From the NCBI GenBank assembly GCA_039822005.1, contig JBCBMZ010000003.1:124001-188000 (forward strand): a stretch of DNA of 64,000 nucleotides. The letters are read 5' to 3'. Source of the DNA: JBCBDX01 sp039822005 (GTDB lineage Bacteria > Pseudomonadota > Alphaproteobacteria > Rhizobiales > Rhizobiaceae). Under the pieces are notes generated by a model. The model saw only the letters and a program-made list of their open reading frames with translations. It was not told the origin of the DNA and searched no databases. Of this stretch, positions 17,301 to 26,807 are shown piece by piece. Every line of letters begins with the position of its first letter. Position 1 is the first letter of the stretch. A program made the translations under genes and the position numbers.

Positions 17301-18317
17301 TTAAGGAGCTTCGTTCGAGATATTGATAACGTCAGCAAGGACTTGTTTGGCATGTCCGCCATCAATCGCATCTTGGGCCATGGCCAAACCATCGATCAAA
17401 TTTTCGGCGTGGCCACCAACGACCAAACCCGATGCCGCATTCAAACACGCCACATCCCGATACGCGCTGAGCTTGCCGTCGAGCAATTCCGACAGTGCAA
17501 TGGCGTTCTCATCAGGCGCGCCGCCGCGCAAGTCGTCCAGCGATACACGCTCCAAGCCGACATCTTCCGGCTTGACGGTGAAGCTGCTCAACGTTCCATT
17601 TGCCCATTGCGTGACCTTGGTTTCGCCTGCGGTTGTGAATTCATCAAGACCGTCACCATGGACCACCCAAACGTGTTCAGAACCGAGCGCGCCCAAAACG
17701 CGGGCAAGCGGTTCGACCCATTGTGGTGCAAACACACCGACGACCTGACGCGTCACCCCGGCAGGATTGGAAAGCGGGCCAAGAAGGTTGAAAATTGTCC
17801 GCGTGCCCATTTCAACCCTGCTCGGCCCTACATGCTTCATGGCCGAATGGTGCATGGGCGCAAACATGAATCCGAGGCCTGCGCCTTCGATGCAGCGCGA
17901 AATCACGGTCGGTCCAATTTCAATATTTACGCCAAGCGATGCCAGGACATCGGCAGCGCCCGACTTAGAAGACAGCGACCGGTTTCCGTGCTTGGCAATC
18001 TTCGCGCCAGCACCCGCCGCGATCAAAGCTGCGGCTGTAGAGATGTTATAGGTGCCCGAACTATCGCCACCGGTCCCGACAATATCAATGGCACCATCCG
18101 GCGCTTCCACACGCGTCATTTTAGCCCGCATGGTGGAAACGGCCCCCGTGATCTCGTCCACGGTTTCGCCGCGTACACGCAACCCCATCAGGAAAGCGCC
18201 AATTTGCGACGGGGTTGCCTCGCCTGACATGATAACGTCAAAGGCTTGGCGCGATTCATCCGCGCTCAGCGTCTGGCCGTCGGCAATGGTTGCAATGAAG
18301 CCTTTCAGGTCTTCCAT
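17301..18317 (-). CDS. trpD: Anthranilate phosphoribosyltransferase
   Basis: A 338-residue enzyme that adds phosphoribose from PRPP to anthranilate. The PRPP and substrate loops are visible as DIVGTGGDSSGTYNIST and AKHGNRSLSSKSGAADVL, followed by HHSAMKHVGPSRVEMGTRTI. No trpG or trpE lies next to it; in this order the glutamine amidotransferase part is presumably elsewhere. It begins 2 bp after the upstream PPIase stop, so ppiD-trpD-trpC-moaC-moeA may be one transcript. Confidence 0.96.
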   Translation of the reverse strand: MEDLKGFIATIADGQTLSADESRQAFDVIMSGEATPSQIGAFLMGLRVRGETVDEITGAVSTMRAKMTRVEAPDGAIDIVGTGGDSSGTYNISTAAALIAAGAGAKIAKHGNRSLSSKSGAADVLASLGVNIEIGPTVISRCIEGAGLGFMFAPMHHSAMKHVGPSRVEMGTRTIFNLLGPLSNPAGVTRQVVGVFAPQWVEPLARVLGALGSEHVWVVHGDGLDEFTTAGETKVTQWANGTLSSFTVKPEDVGLERVSLDDLRGGAPDENAIALSELLDGKLSAYRDVACLNAASGLVVGGHAENLIDGLAMAQDAIDGGHAKQVLADVINISNEAP

Positions 18318-18319
18318 TT

Positions 18320-20197
18320 TTACCGTCCCAAAGCCAAGTTGATGGCCTGCTGATTGACCGAAACCGGAAACTCGTTCTGCAGCTTGACGACCGTCTGCTG
18401 GAACAGGTCATTTGCGATGCCCTGAGCGATGATATCGGGCAGGTTGCCATCGGCCTGCGTGTCGAGCGGGTCAGTCACCGCGGTAATTCGATAAACAAAG
18501 CGTCTATCGCCACCCGGCGCGGCAACAAAACCGACCGCATTGGGTGCCTGACCAAATATTTCCTGAACTCCCGCGCGTCCCAGATCAGGATCGTCAGTGG
18601 TGCGCGTCAGTCCGAACTTGTTGGTTACTACATAGTCATTTTCCTCGGAGATCTCGCCGGACGTTGCACCTTTTTCGATCGCCACGACAACGCCGCCTGC
18701 GGCCTCATCGAGAAGGCGGCTGCGTTCTTCTATTGTCCAGTCCGCTGCAACGCGCTCTCGCACCTCATCAAGCGTACGGGCACGTTCGTCCTCGATATCG
18801 GCTACCTCGTACCAGATAAAACCGTCCGGGCTGGCGCTGAGCGGCGGGTTTTCCGTCTCAATGTCAGCCGTAAAAATCTCACGCAGTAACTCGTTGGATG
18901 TGGGCAAATCAACAAATTCACCATCCTTGCCACGGCCGGTTGAGTCCACAGCATCAATGCTCAGGACCGTGAGTTGTTGTGACATGGCGGCCTCTCGCAT
19001 GGTCGCCCCGCTTGCACGCGCATCCTCATAGGCATCGCTCACACTGAGCAAAATGTCGTTCGCTTCCGCGAGCGCCAGTTGCTCGCGTAGTTGCTGCTCA
19101 ACCTCTTCAAAAGGTATCGTTTGTTCGGCAACGATTTCAGACACCCAAACAAGCACTGGCCCGAATGCACCATCGACAACCTCTGAAACATCGCCAATGG
19201 CGGTCAAGCTAAAGGCCGCGTCTGCCAGCACCTGGTCAGGCATCGCCGCTTGCGCAAAGGTGCCGATCGTCACATCCTCGAGGTTGCGTCCCATTTCCGA
19301 AACAATGTCTTCGATCGTTTCACCTCCCGTGATACGATCACGTACCGCTTGAGCAGCATCACCATCAGGAAAAACGAGCTGTCGGACGGTCCGTTGCTCG
19401 TTTTGGCGGAAATTGTTGATCCGTCTTTCATATTCGGCAAGCACCAAGTCGGCATCGAGCTCGCTGGGTTCTGCCAGGCCCTCCGGTGTCAACTCGACCA
19501 ACATGACCGAACGATATTCGGGCGCGCGGTACCGATCAGCATTTTCTTCAAAGTAAGCGGTTAATTGCTCTTCGGTCGGTGGCGCAATATCCGCAATGGC
19601 GTTTTGGGTAATCTCCACCAGTTCCAAATCGCGTGTCTGTCCCCGATGGCGTTGTTGCTCTGCCATAAAGAAATCCGGCGCAACGATCCCGTCGGACAGC
19701 GCTTCGATGATCTGTTGACGCCGCGTCGCACTATTGATGGAATCAAGAAACTGCGTCTCATTGATACGTTGCTGGTTGAGAACGAATCGCAATTGCTGCC
19801 GGTCAAAACGGCCATCGGAGCGGTAAAATTCCGGATATAAATCGCCGATAATCTGGGCTTGGCGCGCCTCGGAAATCCCCAGTCCCATCACGCGGGCCTG
19901 TTCATCGAGCACAACGCCGGTCACGATCTGGCTCAGCACCTGGCTGTCCAGCCCAAACTGACGCGCCTGTTCCGGTGTGAGCCTTGTGCCAAATTGTTGT
20001 GATAATGCGCTGATTTGGCGCTCATGTGCCAAGCGGTATTCAGCAGGTTTCACCACACTTTGGCCCGCCGTCACTACGGCATTGCCACCAAGTTGACTCG
20101 ACTGGCCGACACCGAAAACCAACAGGCCTGCGATGAGAAGACCGAGCAGGGCTATACCTACCCAAGAGCGCGACAATGACCGCAGCGCGTCCATCAT
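18320..20197 (-). CDS. ppiD: PpiD-type periplasmic peptidyl-prolyl isomerase (SurA_N/parvulin)
   Basis: A 625-residue protein anchored by one N-terminal membrane segment (about residues 13-33, IALLGLLIAGLLVFGVG). A SurA_N-like chaperone region follows (LTPEQARQFGLDSQVLSQIV). Residues 240-360 resemble a parvulin domain (RTVRQLVFPDGDAAQAV, DVTIGTFAQAAMPDQV). PpiD acts in the periplasm as a chaperone for newly exported proteins at the Sec translocon. Two adjacent ATG codons (20197, 20194) are possible starts. It is divergent from tpiA and leads the trpDC-moaC-moeA genes, an arrangement common in Hyphomicrobiales. Confidence 0.88.
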   Translation of the reverse strand: MMDALRSLSRSWVGIALLGLLIAGLLVFGVGQSSQLGGNAVVTAGQSVVKPAEYRLAHERQISALSQQFGTRLTPEQARQFGLDSQVLSQIVTGVVLDEQARVMGLGISEARQAQIIGDLYPEFYRSDGRFDRQQLRFVLNQQRINETQFLDSINSATRRQQIIEALSDGIVAPDFFMAEQQRHRGQTRDLELVEITQNAIADIAPPTEEQLTAYFEENADRYRAPEYRSVMLVELTPEGLAEPSELDADLVLAEYERRINNFRQNEQRTVRQLVFPDGDAAQAVRDRITGGETIEDIVSEMGRNLEDVTIGTFAQAAMPDQVLADAAFSLTAIGDVSEVVDGAFGPVLVWVSEIVAEQTIPFEEVEQQLREQLALAEANDILLSVSDAYEDARASGATMREAAMSQQLTVLSIDAVDSTGRGKDGEFVDLPTSNELLREIFTADIETENPPLSASPDGFIWYEVADIEDERARTLDEVRERVAADWTIEERSRLLDEAAGGVVVAIEKGATSGEISEENDYVVTNKFGLTRTTDDPDLGRAGVQEIFGQAPNAVGFVAAPGGDRRFVYRITAVTDPLDTQADGNLPDIIAQGIANDLFQQTVVKLQNEFPVSVNQQAINLALGR

Positions 20198-20314
20198 TAT
20201 GACATTTCTCCCAAATTTTTCTTCCGTTTAGGGTTGCCGCCCAACAAGTGCAAGCACAACCCCTTCACCTTCGCCCCGAAAGCCGCTAACGCACCGGCGA
20301 CCATGGAGGCAAGT

Positions 20315-21079
20315 ATGACACCCGATATCAAACCGCTCATCGCGGGCAATTGGAAAATGAATGGCCGTTCGGCCGATCTTCCAACCCTCAAGACGATCGC
20401 ATCCGGTGCAGACGCGTTCAAAGATGCAATCGACGCAGCCATTTGCGTTCCCGCCACGCTGTGCGAACGGGCCGCAAAGACCGCATCGACAACCAGTTTG
20501 CAAATCGGGGCGCAAGACTGCCACGCTGCTGACAGCGGCGCCCACACCGGCGACATTGCAGCCCTTATGGTAGCAGATTGCGGCGCCTCCGTTGCAATTG
20601 TCGGGCACTCGGAACGGCGCGCAGACCATGGCGAGACTGATATTGTCGTGATGAAAAAAGCGATGACGGCCACCAAGGCCGGCCTGACTGCGATTGTTTG
20701 TGTTGGTGAGACGCGTGACGAGCGCGAAGCAGGGCAGGCGACCGATGTCGTAAAAAAACAGCTCGCCGGTTCCCTTTATGAAGACGTATCGGCAGACAAT
20801 ATCGTGGTCGCCTATGAGCCAGTTTGGGCGATTGGCACGGGTCTGGTGCCATCCGAACAGGATATCGAAACCATGCACGCGTTCATTCGCGATGAACTGG
20901 AAGCGCGCTACTCAGCCCAGGGCTCGCGGATACGCATTCTTTATGGCGGCTCTTTGAAGCCAAGCAATGCCGAAGCCATTTTGGCGGTCCGCAATGTGGA
21001 CGGCGGGTTGATTGGTGGCGCCAGCTTGAAATCGGAAGACTTCCTTGCCATCTGCAAGATCGCAAGTGAGGCGGCCTGA
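20315..21079 (+). CDS. tpiA: Triosephosphate isomerase
   Basis: A 254-residue TIM-barrel enzyme interconverting dihydroxyacetone phosphate and glyceraldehyde 3-phosphate. Active-site stretches: AGNWKMNG (Lys), VGHSERRADHGETD (His), VVAYEPVWAIGTG (Glu) and LYGGSLKPSNAEAIL with GGLIGGASL. ATG 20315 is chosen because GGAGG lies at 20305-20309; an in-frame ATG at 20303 and an open extension to 20234 lack this support. It is divergent from ppiD and followed by secG. Confidence 0.96.
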   Translation: MTPDIKPLIAGNWKMNGRSADLPTLKTIASGADAFKDAIDAAICVPATLCERAAKTASTTSLQIGAQDCHAADSGAHTGDIAALMVADCGASVAIVGHSERRADHGETDIVVMKKAMTATKAGLTAIVCVGETRDEREAGQATDVVKKQLAGSLYEDVSADNIVVAYEPVWAIGTGLVPSEQDIETMHAFIRDELEARYSAQGSRIRILYGGSLKPSNAEAILAVRNVDGGLIGGASLKSEDFLAICKIASEAA

Positions 21080-21155
21080 CAAAGTTGCGCTCAGGCGACT
21101 TGGCTTTGACCACTAATACGTTTATGGCGTGCAAAATTTTTAAGTAGGGATCTCG

Positions 21156-21590
21156 ATGGAAACCGTCCTTATTGTCATTCACCTGATGATTGTCATGGCC
21201 TTGGTGGCTGTTGTTTTGTTGCAACGCTCCGAGGGTGGTGGCCTTGGTATTGGCGGGGGTGGCGGAAACTTCATGGCGGCGCGCGCGGCGACCAATCCGT
21301 TGGCACGCATCACCACCTATCTGGGCATTGCGTTTTTCGCGACTTCAATCGGGCTTGGCCTTTTGGCGCGCTACAGTGACGCACCAGGTGACGTTTTTGA
21401 CCAAATTCCTTCCATCGGTGAAACACAAGAAGACGGAACGGTTCCTTCGGGATCGGGCGGGGTTCTTGATTTGCTCGGCGGCCCGCAAGGTGCAACACCA
21501 ACACCAGCGGAACCACCGGCAGATGCAGTAGAGGTGCCGACCGACAGTGCGGACGGGAACGAATCGTCGGCACCAGCCGTGCCCAACTGA
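21156..21590 (+). CDS. secG: Preprotein translocase subunit SecG
   Basis: A 144-residue protein with two membrane segments (residues 4-22 and about 50-72) around the SecG motif LLQRSEGGGLGIGGGGG. A low-complexity Pro/Ala-rich C-terminal tail follows, longer than in E. coli but usual for alphaproteobacteria. SecG assists the SecYEG translocon. It lies between tpiA and pyrG, as in related genomes, and is followed by an intrinsic terminator. Confidence 0.93.
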   Translation: METVLIVIHLMIVMALVAVVLLQRSEGGGLGIGGGGGNFMAARAATNPLARITTYLGIAFFATSIGLGLLARYSDAPGDVFDQIPSIGETQEDGTVPSGSGGVLDLLGGPQGATPTPAEPPADAVEVPTDSADGNESSAPAVPN

Positions 21591-21615
21591 TCGCCGAAAC
21601 GAAACATTACTTTTG

Positions 21616-21644
21616 GCCCGGCACTGCAAGTGTCGGGCTTTTTT
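21616..21644 (+). terminator. Intrinsic terminator after secG
   Basis: GCCCGGCACT (21616-21625), a 3-base loop and AGTGTCGGGC (21629-21638) form a 10-bp stem with one G-T pair, followed by TTTTTT (21639-21644). It separates secG from pyrG. Confidence 0.9.
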
Positions 21645-21712
21645 GTGCGAAAAACGCTCAGCTGCATTTTTCCTTTGCGCATTCAAGGGACTCACACTAG
21701 GGCTGAAATCCC

Positions 21713-23341
21713 ATGGCACGGTATGTTTTTATTACAGGTGGCGTGGTTTCCTCTCTTGGAAAAGGCGTTGCATCGGCTGCGCTGGGGGCTCTCCTCCAGG
21801 CGCGCGGTTATTCTGTTCGGTTGAAAAAACTGGATCCCTATCTCAATGTCGATCCCGGCACGATGTCTCCCTATCAGCATGGAGAGGTCTTTGTGACGGA
21901 CGATGGAGCGGAAACAGACCTTGATTTGGGGCATTATGAGCGGTTCACCGGACGCTCGGCCAACCAGAACGACAACATTACCACCGGACGCATCTATCAA
22001 AACATCATTACAAAAGAACGGCGTGGCGACTATTTGGGTGCTACCGTTCAGGTCATCCCCCATGTGACCGACGAGATTAAGTCATTTGTCGTCGACGGGA
22101 ACGAAAACTACGACTTCGTCTTGTGCGAAATTGGCGGCACGGCCGGCGACATTGAAGCGATGCCCTTCATGGAGGCCATTCGCCAGCTTGGCAATGATTT
22201 GCCACGCGGTAACGCCGTATATGTTCACCTCACACTGATGCCGTACATTCCTGCAGCCGGCGAACTGAAAACCAAGCCAACACAGCATTCGGTAAAGGAG
22301 CTGCGGTCGATCGGGATCGCGCCTGATATTTTGCTGGTGCGCGCAGACCGCGAAATTCCGCAAGCTGAACGTCGTAAGCTATCCTTGTTTTGCAACGTGC
22401 GAGAATCGGCGGTTATTCAGGCGCTCGATGTAAAAAACATCTATGACGTCCCCAAAGCCTATCACGACGAGGGGCTCGATCAGGAAGTGCTTGCCGCTTT
22501 TGGAATTGATCCGGCACCACAACCACGCATGGAAGTGTGGGACAATGTTTGCCACCGCATCCATAACCCAGAAGGCGATGTGACGATTGCCATTGTTGGC
22601 AAATACACCGGTCTAAAGGACGCCTATAAATCGCTGATTGAAGCGCTCGCCCATGGCGGCATCGCAAACCAGACACGCGTCAATATCGAGTGGATTGAAT
22701 CAGAGGTGTTTGAAAGCGAAGACCCGTCACCGCATCTGGAAAAAGTGCACGGGATTTTGGTGCCCGGCGGTTTTGGTGCCCGCGGTGCAGAGGGCAAAAT
22801 CAAAGCCGCAACATTCGCACGCGAACACAGGGTCCCCTATTTTGGCATTTGCTACGGTATGCAGATGGCCGTTCTCGATGCAGCGCGCAACTTGGCCGGC
22901 ATAGAAGACGCCAATTCGAGCGAATTTGAACGCGACGGCACCAATGTTGTCGGCATCATGACCGAGTGGTTAAAGGGAAATCAGTTGGAGAAACGCGAAG
23001 CCGCCGGTGATTTGGGCGGCACCATGCGTCTCGGCGCTTATCCACACCCGCTCAAAAAAGGGTCACGCATTTCGGAAGTTTACAATGCCGACAGCGTCAA
23101 TGAACGCCACCGACACCGATATGAGGTCAACGTCGCCTTCAAAGATCAATTGGAGGCCGCAGGGCTCGTTTTTTCAGGCCTTTCACCCGATGGCTTGTTG
23201 CCCGAAACCATTGAGTATGAAGATCATCCATGGTTCATCGGCGTGCAATATCATCCGGAACTGAAGTCACGACCATTCGAACCGCATCCCCTTTTTGCGA
23301 GCTTTATTCGCGCGGCTGTTGAACAAAGCCGGCTCGTGTAG
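21713..23341 (+). CDS. pyrG: CTP synthase
   Basis: A 542-residue enzyme that aminates UTP to CTP with glutamine. The synthetase domain begins VFITGGVVSSLGKGV and LKKLDPYLNVDPGTMSPY. The C-terminal class I glutaminase has the nucleophile Cys in FGICYGMQMAV and the His/Glu pair in VQYHPELKSRPF. ATG 21713 matches the family N-terminus (MARYVFITGG). In many Hyphomicrobiales pyrG is followed by kdsA and eno; here a non-coding stretch and a TRAP transporter follow. Confidence 0.97.
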   Translation: MARYVFITGGVVSSLGKGVASAALGALLQARGYSVRLKKLDPYLNVDPGTMSPYQHGEVFVTDDGAETDLDLGHYERFTGRSANQNDNITTGRIYQNIITKERRGDYLGATVQVIPHVTDEIKSFVVDGNENYDFVLCEIGGTAGDIEAMPFMEAIRQLGNDLPRGNAVYVHLTLMPYIPAAGELKTKPTQHSVKELRSIGIAPDILLVRADREIPQAERRKLSLFCNVRESAVIQALDVKNIYDVPKAYHDEGLDQEVLAAFGIDPAPQPRMEVWDNVCHRIHNPEGDVTIAIVGKYTGLKDAYKSLIEALAHGGIANQTRVNIEWIESEVFESEDPSPHLEKVHGILVPGGFGARGAEGKIKAATFAREHRVPYFGICYGMQMAVLDAARNLAGIEDANSSEFERDGTNVVGIMTEWLKGNQLEKREAAGDLGGTMRLGAYPHPLKKGSRISEVYNADSVNERHRHRYEVNVAFKDQLEAAGLVFSGLSPDGLLPETIEYEDHPWFIGVQYHPELKSRPFEPHPLFASFIRAAVEQSRLV

Positions 23342-23753
23342 TCGCTCAATCTCTCCTTATGACAATCCCCTGCGGCGTTATAGCGGGTTGGGACACGCAG
23401 AACACTCTGAGCCCCGTCACCAACTGTCCGGAACTGGGCGATCCATTGGAAATACAGCCCAGCCGACCGTTGGCAGCTGCACATTCAGCAAAATGGCGGT
23501 CAAGAACATCCGTGCTTTGAGTCCGGGCCCTGGTTGGGAGCGAATGTAGATCACGAAAGGGACGACGCAGTTGCTCAACTCAGACTATTCCGCAACGGCT
23601 TCAGCTTGCCGTCAGGGTTGGGGCAGTGCAAACTGATGTTTGTCGAATGAGCAGGATGATCAAGTGATGAAAACGATCATCAATATACGGTTGTTTCATC
23701 ACCCTTAAGTCCGGTAAAGCACTGCCAAGAAGTTTCACAGTGATCTTGAGGAC
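23342..23753. other. 412-bp stretch without a recognisable gene
   Basis: No frame here gives a protein I can recognise, and no tRNA or riboswitch fold is evident. The only structure noted is a pair of nested inverted repeats near its right end (listed separately). It marks the border between the core block ending in pyrG and the accessory block. Confidence 0.5.
23655..23702. promoter_or_regulatory. Nested inverted repeats upstream of the TRAP operon
   Basis: GATGATC (23655-23661) is mirrored by GATCATC (23675-23681), and GTGATGAAA (23664-23672) by TTTCATCAC (23694-23702). Both pairs are perfect. They end about 50 bases before dctP and could be operator half-sites for a transport regulator. 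No regulator gene lies next to the operon. Confidence 0.4.
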
Positions 23754-24782
23754 ATGAATTTGAAGACCCTTCGCTTCGCGTTAGCATTTATTTGTTTGGC
23801 ATTTGCCGCCGGTTCATCCACCAGCTTTGCGCAGGATGTGACCTTAAGGGTTCATCATTTCATGTCGGCCAAAGCACCCTTGCATGCAAACTTCTTACTG
23901 CCTTGGGCGGACCGCTTGGCCGACGCCAGCAACGGCCGCATCAAAGTTGACGTCTTTGACAGCATGTCTTTGGGCGGCGGCCCAGCGGACCTTTACGGTC
24001 AGGCCGCGGACGGCGCGGTTGACATCATCTTGACGTTGCCAGGCTATACACCCGGTCGTTTTGATGAGTTGGAAGTTTTTGAGCTCCCGTTCATGATGCG
24101 CGACGCGACGGCCACCTCTGGTGCGCTTTACGACCTTATCGCCAAACGCCTGCAAAATACCGAACTCGACGAAACACGCATTCTTGCCGCATGGGTGCAT
24201 GGGCCCGGGATCATTCACGCCAATGCGCCGATCAACAATCTGGAAGATATTGCCGGAAAGGAACTGCGGGGCCCGACACGTTTGGTGACTGATCTGTTGG
24301 GCGAACTGGGCGCCACGCCGGTTGGCATGCCGCTACCCGCCATTCCTGAAAACCTCGCAAAGGGCGTTATCTCCGGTGCGGTTGTGCCGTGGGAGATCGT
24401 ACCCTCCATCCGCTTGCAGGAATTGGTCAACAACCACACGGAGCTTTCAGGCGAACGCGCGCTCTACACAGCAACCTTTATTCTCGCGATGAATTGGGAC
24501 ACCTATGACGCCATGCCCGATGATTTGCGTGCCATTTTTGACGTACAAACTGGCAAGGCCTTGTCATTGGAGGCAAGTCGTACAGTTTTGGCCGCCGACA
24601 AAAAGGGGCGGGAACTGTCGAGAGCCAACAATATTGTCACGCTGGATGCGGATGAAACAGAGCGCTGGGTAACAGCCGCACAACCCGTCTATGATCGCTT
24701 CATCACACGTGCGGCCACAAGAGGTTTTGATGGCGAAACGGCCATTGCCGAAGCAGATGCTTTGATCTCGGCAAACGAGTAA
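23754..24782 (+). CDS. dctP: TRAP transporter substrate-binding protein (DctP family)
   Basis: A 342-residue periplasmic solute receptor. The signal peptide covers residues 1-26, cleaved after SFA (QDVTLRVHHF follows). Family features include LLPWADRLADASNGRIKVDVF, ELPFMMRDA and the central KELRGPTRLVTDLLGELGA, which contains the conserved arginine that binds substrate carboxylates. TRAP systems use an ion gradient to import organic acids; the exact substrate cannot be read. dctQ begins 40 bp downstream and dctM follows, giving a complete tripartite system. Confidence 0.92.
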   Translation: MNLKTLRFALAFICLAFAAGSSTSFAQDVTLRVHHFMSAKAPLHANFLLPWADRLADASNGRIKVDVFDSMSLGGGPADLYGQAADGAVDIILTLPGYTPGRFDELEVFELPFMMRDATATSGALYDLIAKRLQNTELDETRILAAWVHGPGIIHANAPINNLEDIAGKELRGPTRLVTDLLGELGATPVGMPLPAIPENLAKGVISGAVVPWEIVPSIRLQELVNNHTELSGERALYTATFILAMNWDTYDAMPDDLRAIFDVQTGKALSLEASRTVLAADKKGRELSRANNIVTLDADETERWVTAAQPVYDRFITRAATRGFDGETAIAEADALISANE

Positions 24783-24822
24783 CGCGCGATAGCCCGCAAG
24801 AGCGGTGCTGGAGGCTACATAG

Positions 24823-25440
24823 ATGTTTGAGCGGATCGAGGCGATTGTCACACGTTTTGCGGCCGCGATCGCGATTATCGGCGGGTTGGGCTTACTATTT
24901 GCAATCGTCACGACTTGTGTCAGCGTCCTGTTAAAAACATCGCGACGTATCGCCGATCAGTTTTTCCAAAGTGCAACCGTTGGCGAGATGTTACCATGGC
25001 TTCGCTCGATCTTGGGCGAAGAAGAGTTGGTCACCTATGGCGTTGGATTGGCGGTTTTTGCCTCCCTGCCGTGGGTGATGCTGCAAAAAGGCCATATCAA
25101 AGTCGATTTTTTCAAACCGATCTTCGGTGAAAGGCTGAACCGGGTACTAGACCTTGCCGGCGATCTTTGTATCACGCTCATCGCGTTTTTAATCCTGACA
25201 CGGCAGTGGAACCTGGTGTTCAAGCCGCCGCGGCGGAACCAGGATCCATTCTTCGAGTTGATTTTGTCGGGAGAGTTTGCCACCGCGCTGGGCCGACTGA
25301 ACAATATTGAAGAAAGTCAGATCCTCGCCATTCCACTATGGCCCAGCTATGTGGTGGCGCAGACATGTGTGCTCGCGTTTTTTCTGGTGAGCCTCTTTTG
25401 CGTGTGGCGAAGCGTACGTCATGCGTACTCCGCGACGTGA
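24823..25440 (+). CDS. dctQ: TRAP transporter small permease (DctQ family)
   Basis: A 205-residue membrane protein with four predicted segments (about residues 15-36, 70-88, 105-125 and 172-194). The typical DctQ motif GVGLAVFASLPWVMLQKGHIKVD lies after the second segment. It is longer than the usual 160-170 residues because of an insertion around residues 130-165 (PPRRNQDPFFELILSGEF) between segments 3 and 4. It partners dctM and overlaps that gene's longest possible frame by 20 bp. Confidence 0.9.
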   Translation: MFERIEAIVTRFAAAIAIIGGLGLLFAIVTTCVSVLLKTSRRIADQFFQSATVGEMLPWLRSILGEEELVTYGVGLAVFASLPWVMLQKGHIKVDFFKPIFGERLNRVLDLAGDLCITLIAFLILTRQWNLVFKPPRRNQDPFFELILSGEFATALGRLNNIEESQILAIPLWPSYVVAQTCVLAFFLVSLFCVWRSVRHAYSAT

Positions 25441-25450
25441 AGGAAAGGCC

Positions 25451-26797
25451 GTGTCGCAATCCCTGATGTCCGTTTTGACACCTTTTCAGCTAGGACTTTT
25501 AAGTTTCCCGGCCATGCTTTTCCTGGTCGCGCTGCGCATCCCGTTGGCGGCGGCAATGTTCATTGTCGGGCTTGCCGGTACTTATATTTTAACAGGCGAC
25601 GGGCGCATGATGGACAATCAGCTCAAGACATTCGCCTACCGGATATTCTCAAACTACTCGCTTTCGATCATTCCACTTTTTCTGCTGATGAGCGAATTTG
25701 CGACCCGGGGAGGCATGTCCACCGCCCTGTTTAAAGCCGCAGAAACCTGGTTGGGGCATCGGCGGGGCGGATTGGCATACGCTTCTATCGGCGCATCGGC
25801 AGGTTTCGGCGCCATCTGCGGTTCATCGCTGGCAACAGCATCATCTATGGGGCGTGTCGCTTTGCCGGAACTCAAAAGGGCCGGCTATTCCGGATCGCTG
25901 TCGACCGGTGCACTTGCTGCCGGAGGAACGCTGGGCATTCTCATACCGCCGTCCATCGTTTTGGTGATCTACGCAATCTTGGCCGAGCAAAACATCGAAA
26001 AACTCTTCACAGCCGCCTTGCTCCCGGCAATCATTGCAATCGTCGGATACTTTGCAACGATTGCCATCTACACACGTTGGAACGACGATTGGGGCAAGCG
26101 ACTACCGCGTGCGCCGCGCGCCGAACGATTGGAGGCGCTCGTGCCCGTCTGGCCCGTACTGCTCATCTTTGCCATTGTAATTGGCGGCATTTACGCAGGG
26201 TTCTTTTCACCAACGGCAGCAGCAGCAATTGGCGCGGCTGGAACCGCCATCGTAGCGTTTGCCAACAAAAGCCTAAACCTTGATACGCTCAAGGCATCGT
26301 TGCTGGGCACTGCGCGCAATACCGGCATGATTTTTTTGATCATTCTCGCGGCGGCCGTTTTCAATTCATTCCTCGCAGCAGCACAAGTACCGCAAACGCT
26401 TGCCGGGATCCTGCTGGAAGGTGCCTATAACCCGTGGGTGATCCTGTGCGGGATATTACTCCTGTATCTGCTTCTCGGTATGATCATGGACTCATTGGCC
26501 ATGATTTTTCTGACAGTGCCCATATTCGTTCCCATCGTGACCCAACTGGATTTCGGCATTGCGCCCGAAGAGGTAGGGATCTGGTTTGGCATTTTGGTGC
26601 TGATGGCAGCGGAGGTTGGCCTTATCACCCCGCCCGTTGGTTTAAATTTGTTCGTGATCAATGCGTTGGCAAAAGATGTAACGATTGGGCAGACCTACAA
26701 AGGAGCACTGCCGTTTGTTGTCTCTGATATCATCCGCATCGCCGTTCTGGCGGCGTTTCCCGCAGTAACTTTGGGCCTCGTGCGCTGGCTGTACTGA
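25451..26797 (+). CDS. dctM: TRAP transporter large permease (DctM family)
   Basis: A 448-residue polytopic permease. Conserved loops include ASVGFGAICGSS-like GASAGFGAICGSSLATAS, GALAAGGTLGILIPPSIVLVIY and the C-terminal EVGLITPPVGLNLFVI. It forms the ion-coupled channel for the substrate delivered by DctP. GTG 25451 is chosen because GAAGGAAAGG lies directly upstream; an in-frame ATG at 25421 would overlap dctQ, and ATG 25466 is a further possibility. Convergent with the DUF1513 gene, 10 bp apart. Confidence 0.93.
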   Translation: MSQSLMSVLTPFQLGLLSFPAMLFLVALRIPLAAAMFIVGLAGTYILTGDGRMMDNQLKTFAYRIFSNYSLSIIPLFLLMSEFATRGGMSTALFKAAETWLGHRRGGLAYASIGASAGFGAICGSSLATASSMGRVALPELKRAGYSGSLSTGALAAGGTLGILIPPSIVLVIYAILAEQNIEKLFTAALLPAIIAIVGYFATIAIYTRWNDDWGKRLPRAPRAERLEALVPVWPVLLIFAIVIGGIYAGFFSPTAAAAIGAAGTAIVAFANKSLNLDTLKASLLGTARNTGMIFLIILAAAVFNSFLAAAQVPQTLAGILLEGAYNPWVILCGILLLYLLLGMIMDSLAMIFLTVPIFVPIVTQLDFGIAPEEVGIWFGILVLMAAEVGLITPPVGLNLFVINALAKDVTIGQTYKGALPFVVSDIIRIAVLAAFPAVTLGLVRWLY

Positions 26798-26807
26798 AAC
26801 AGGTTCT

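Noticed and set aside
23342..23549. Small genes after pyrG on either strand
   Set aside because: The short frames overlap pyrG or have no start signal and no recognisable protein features.
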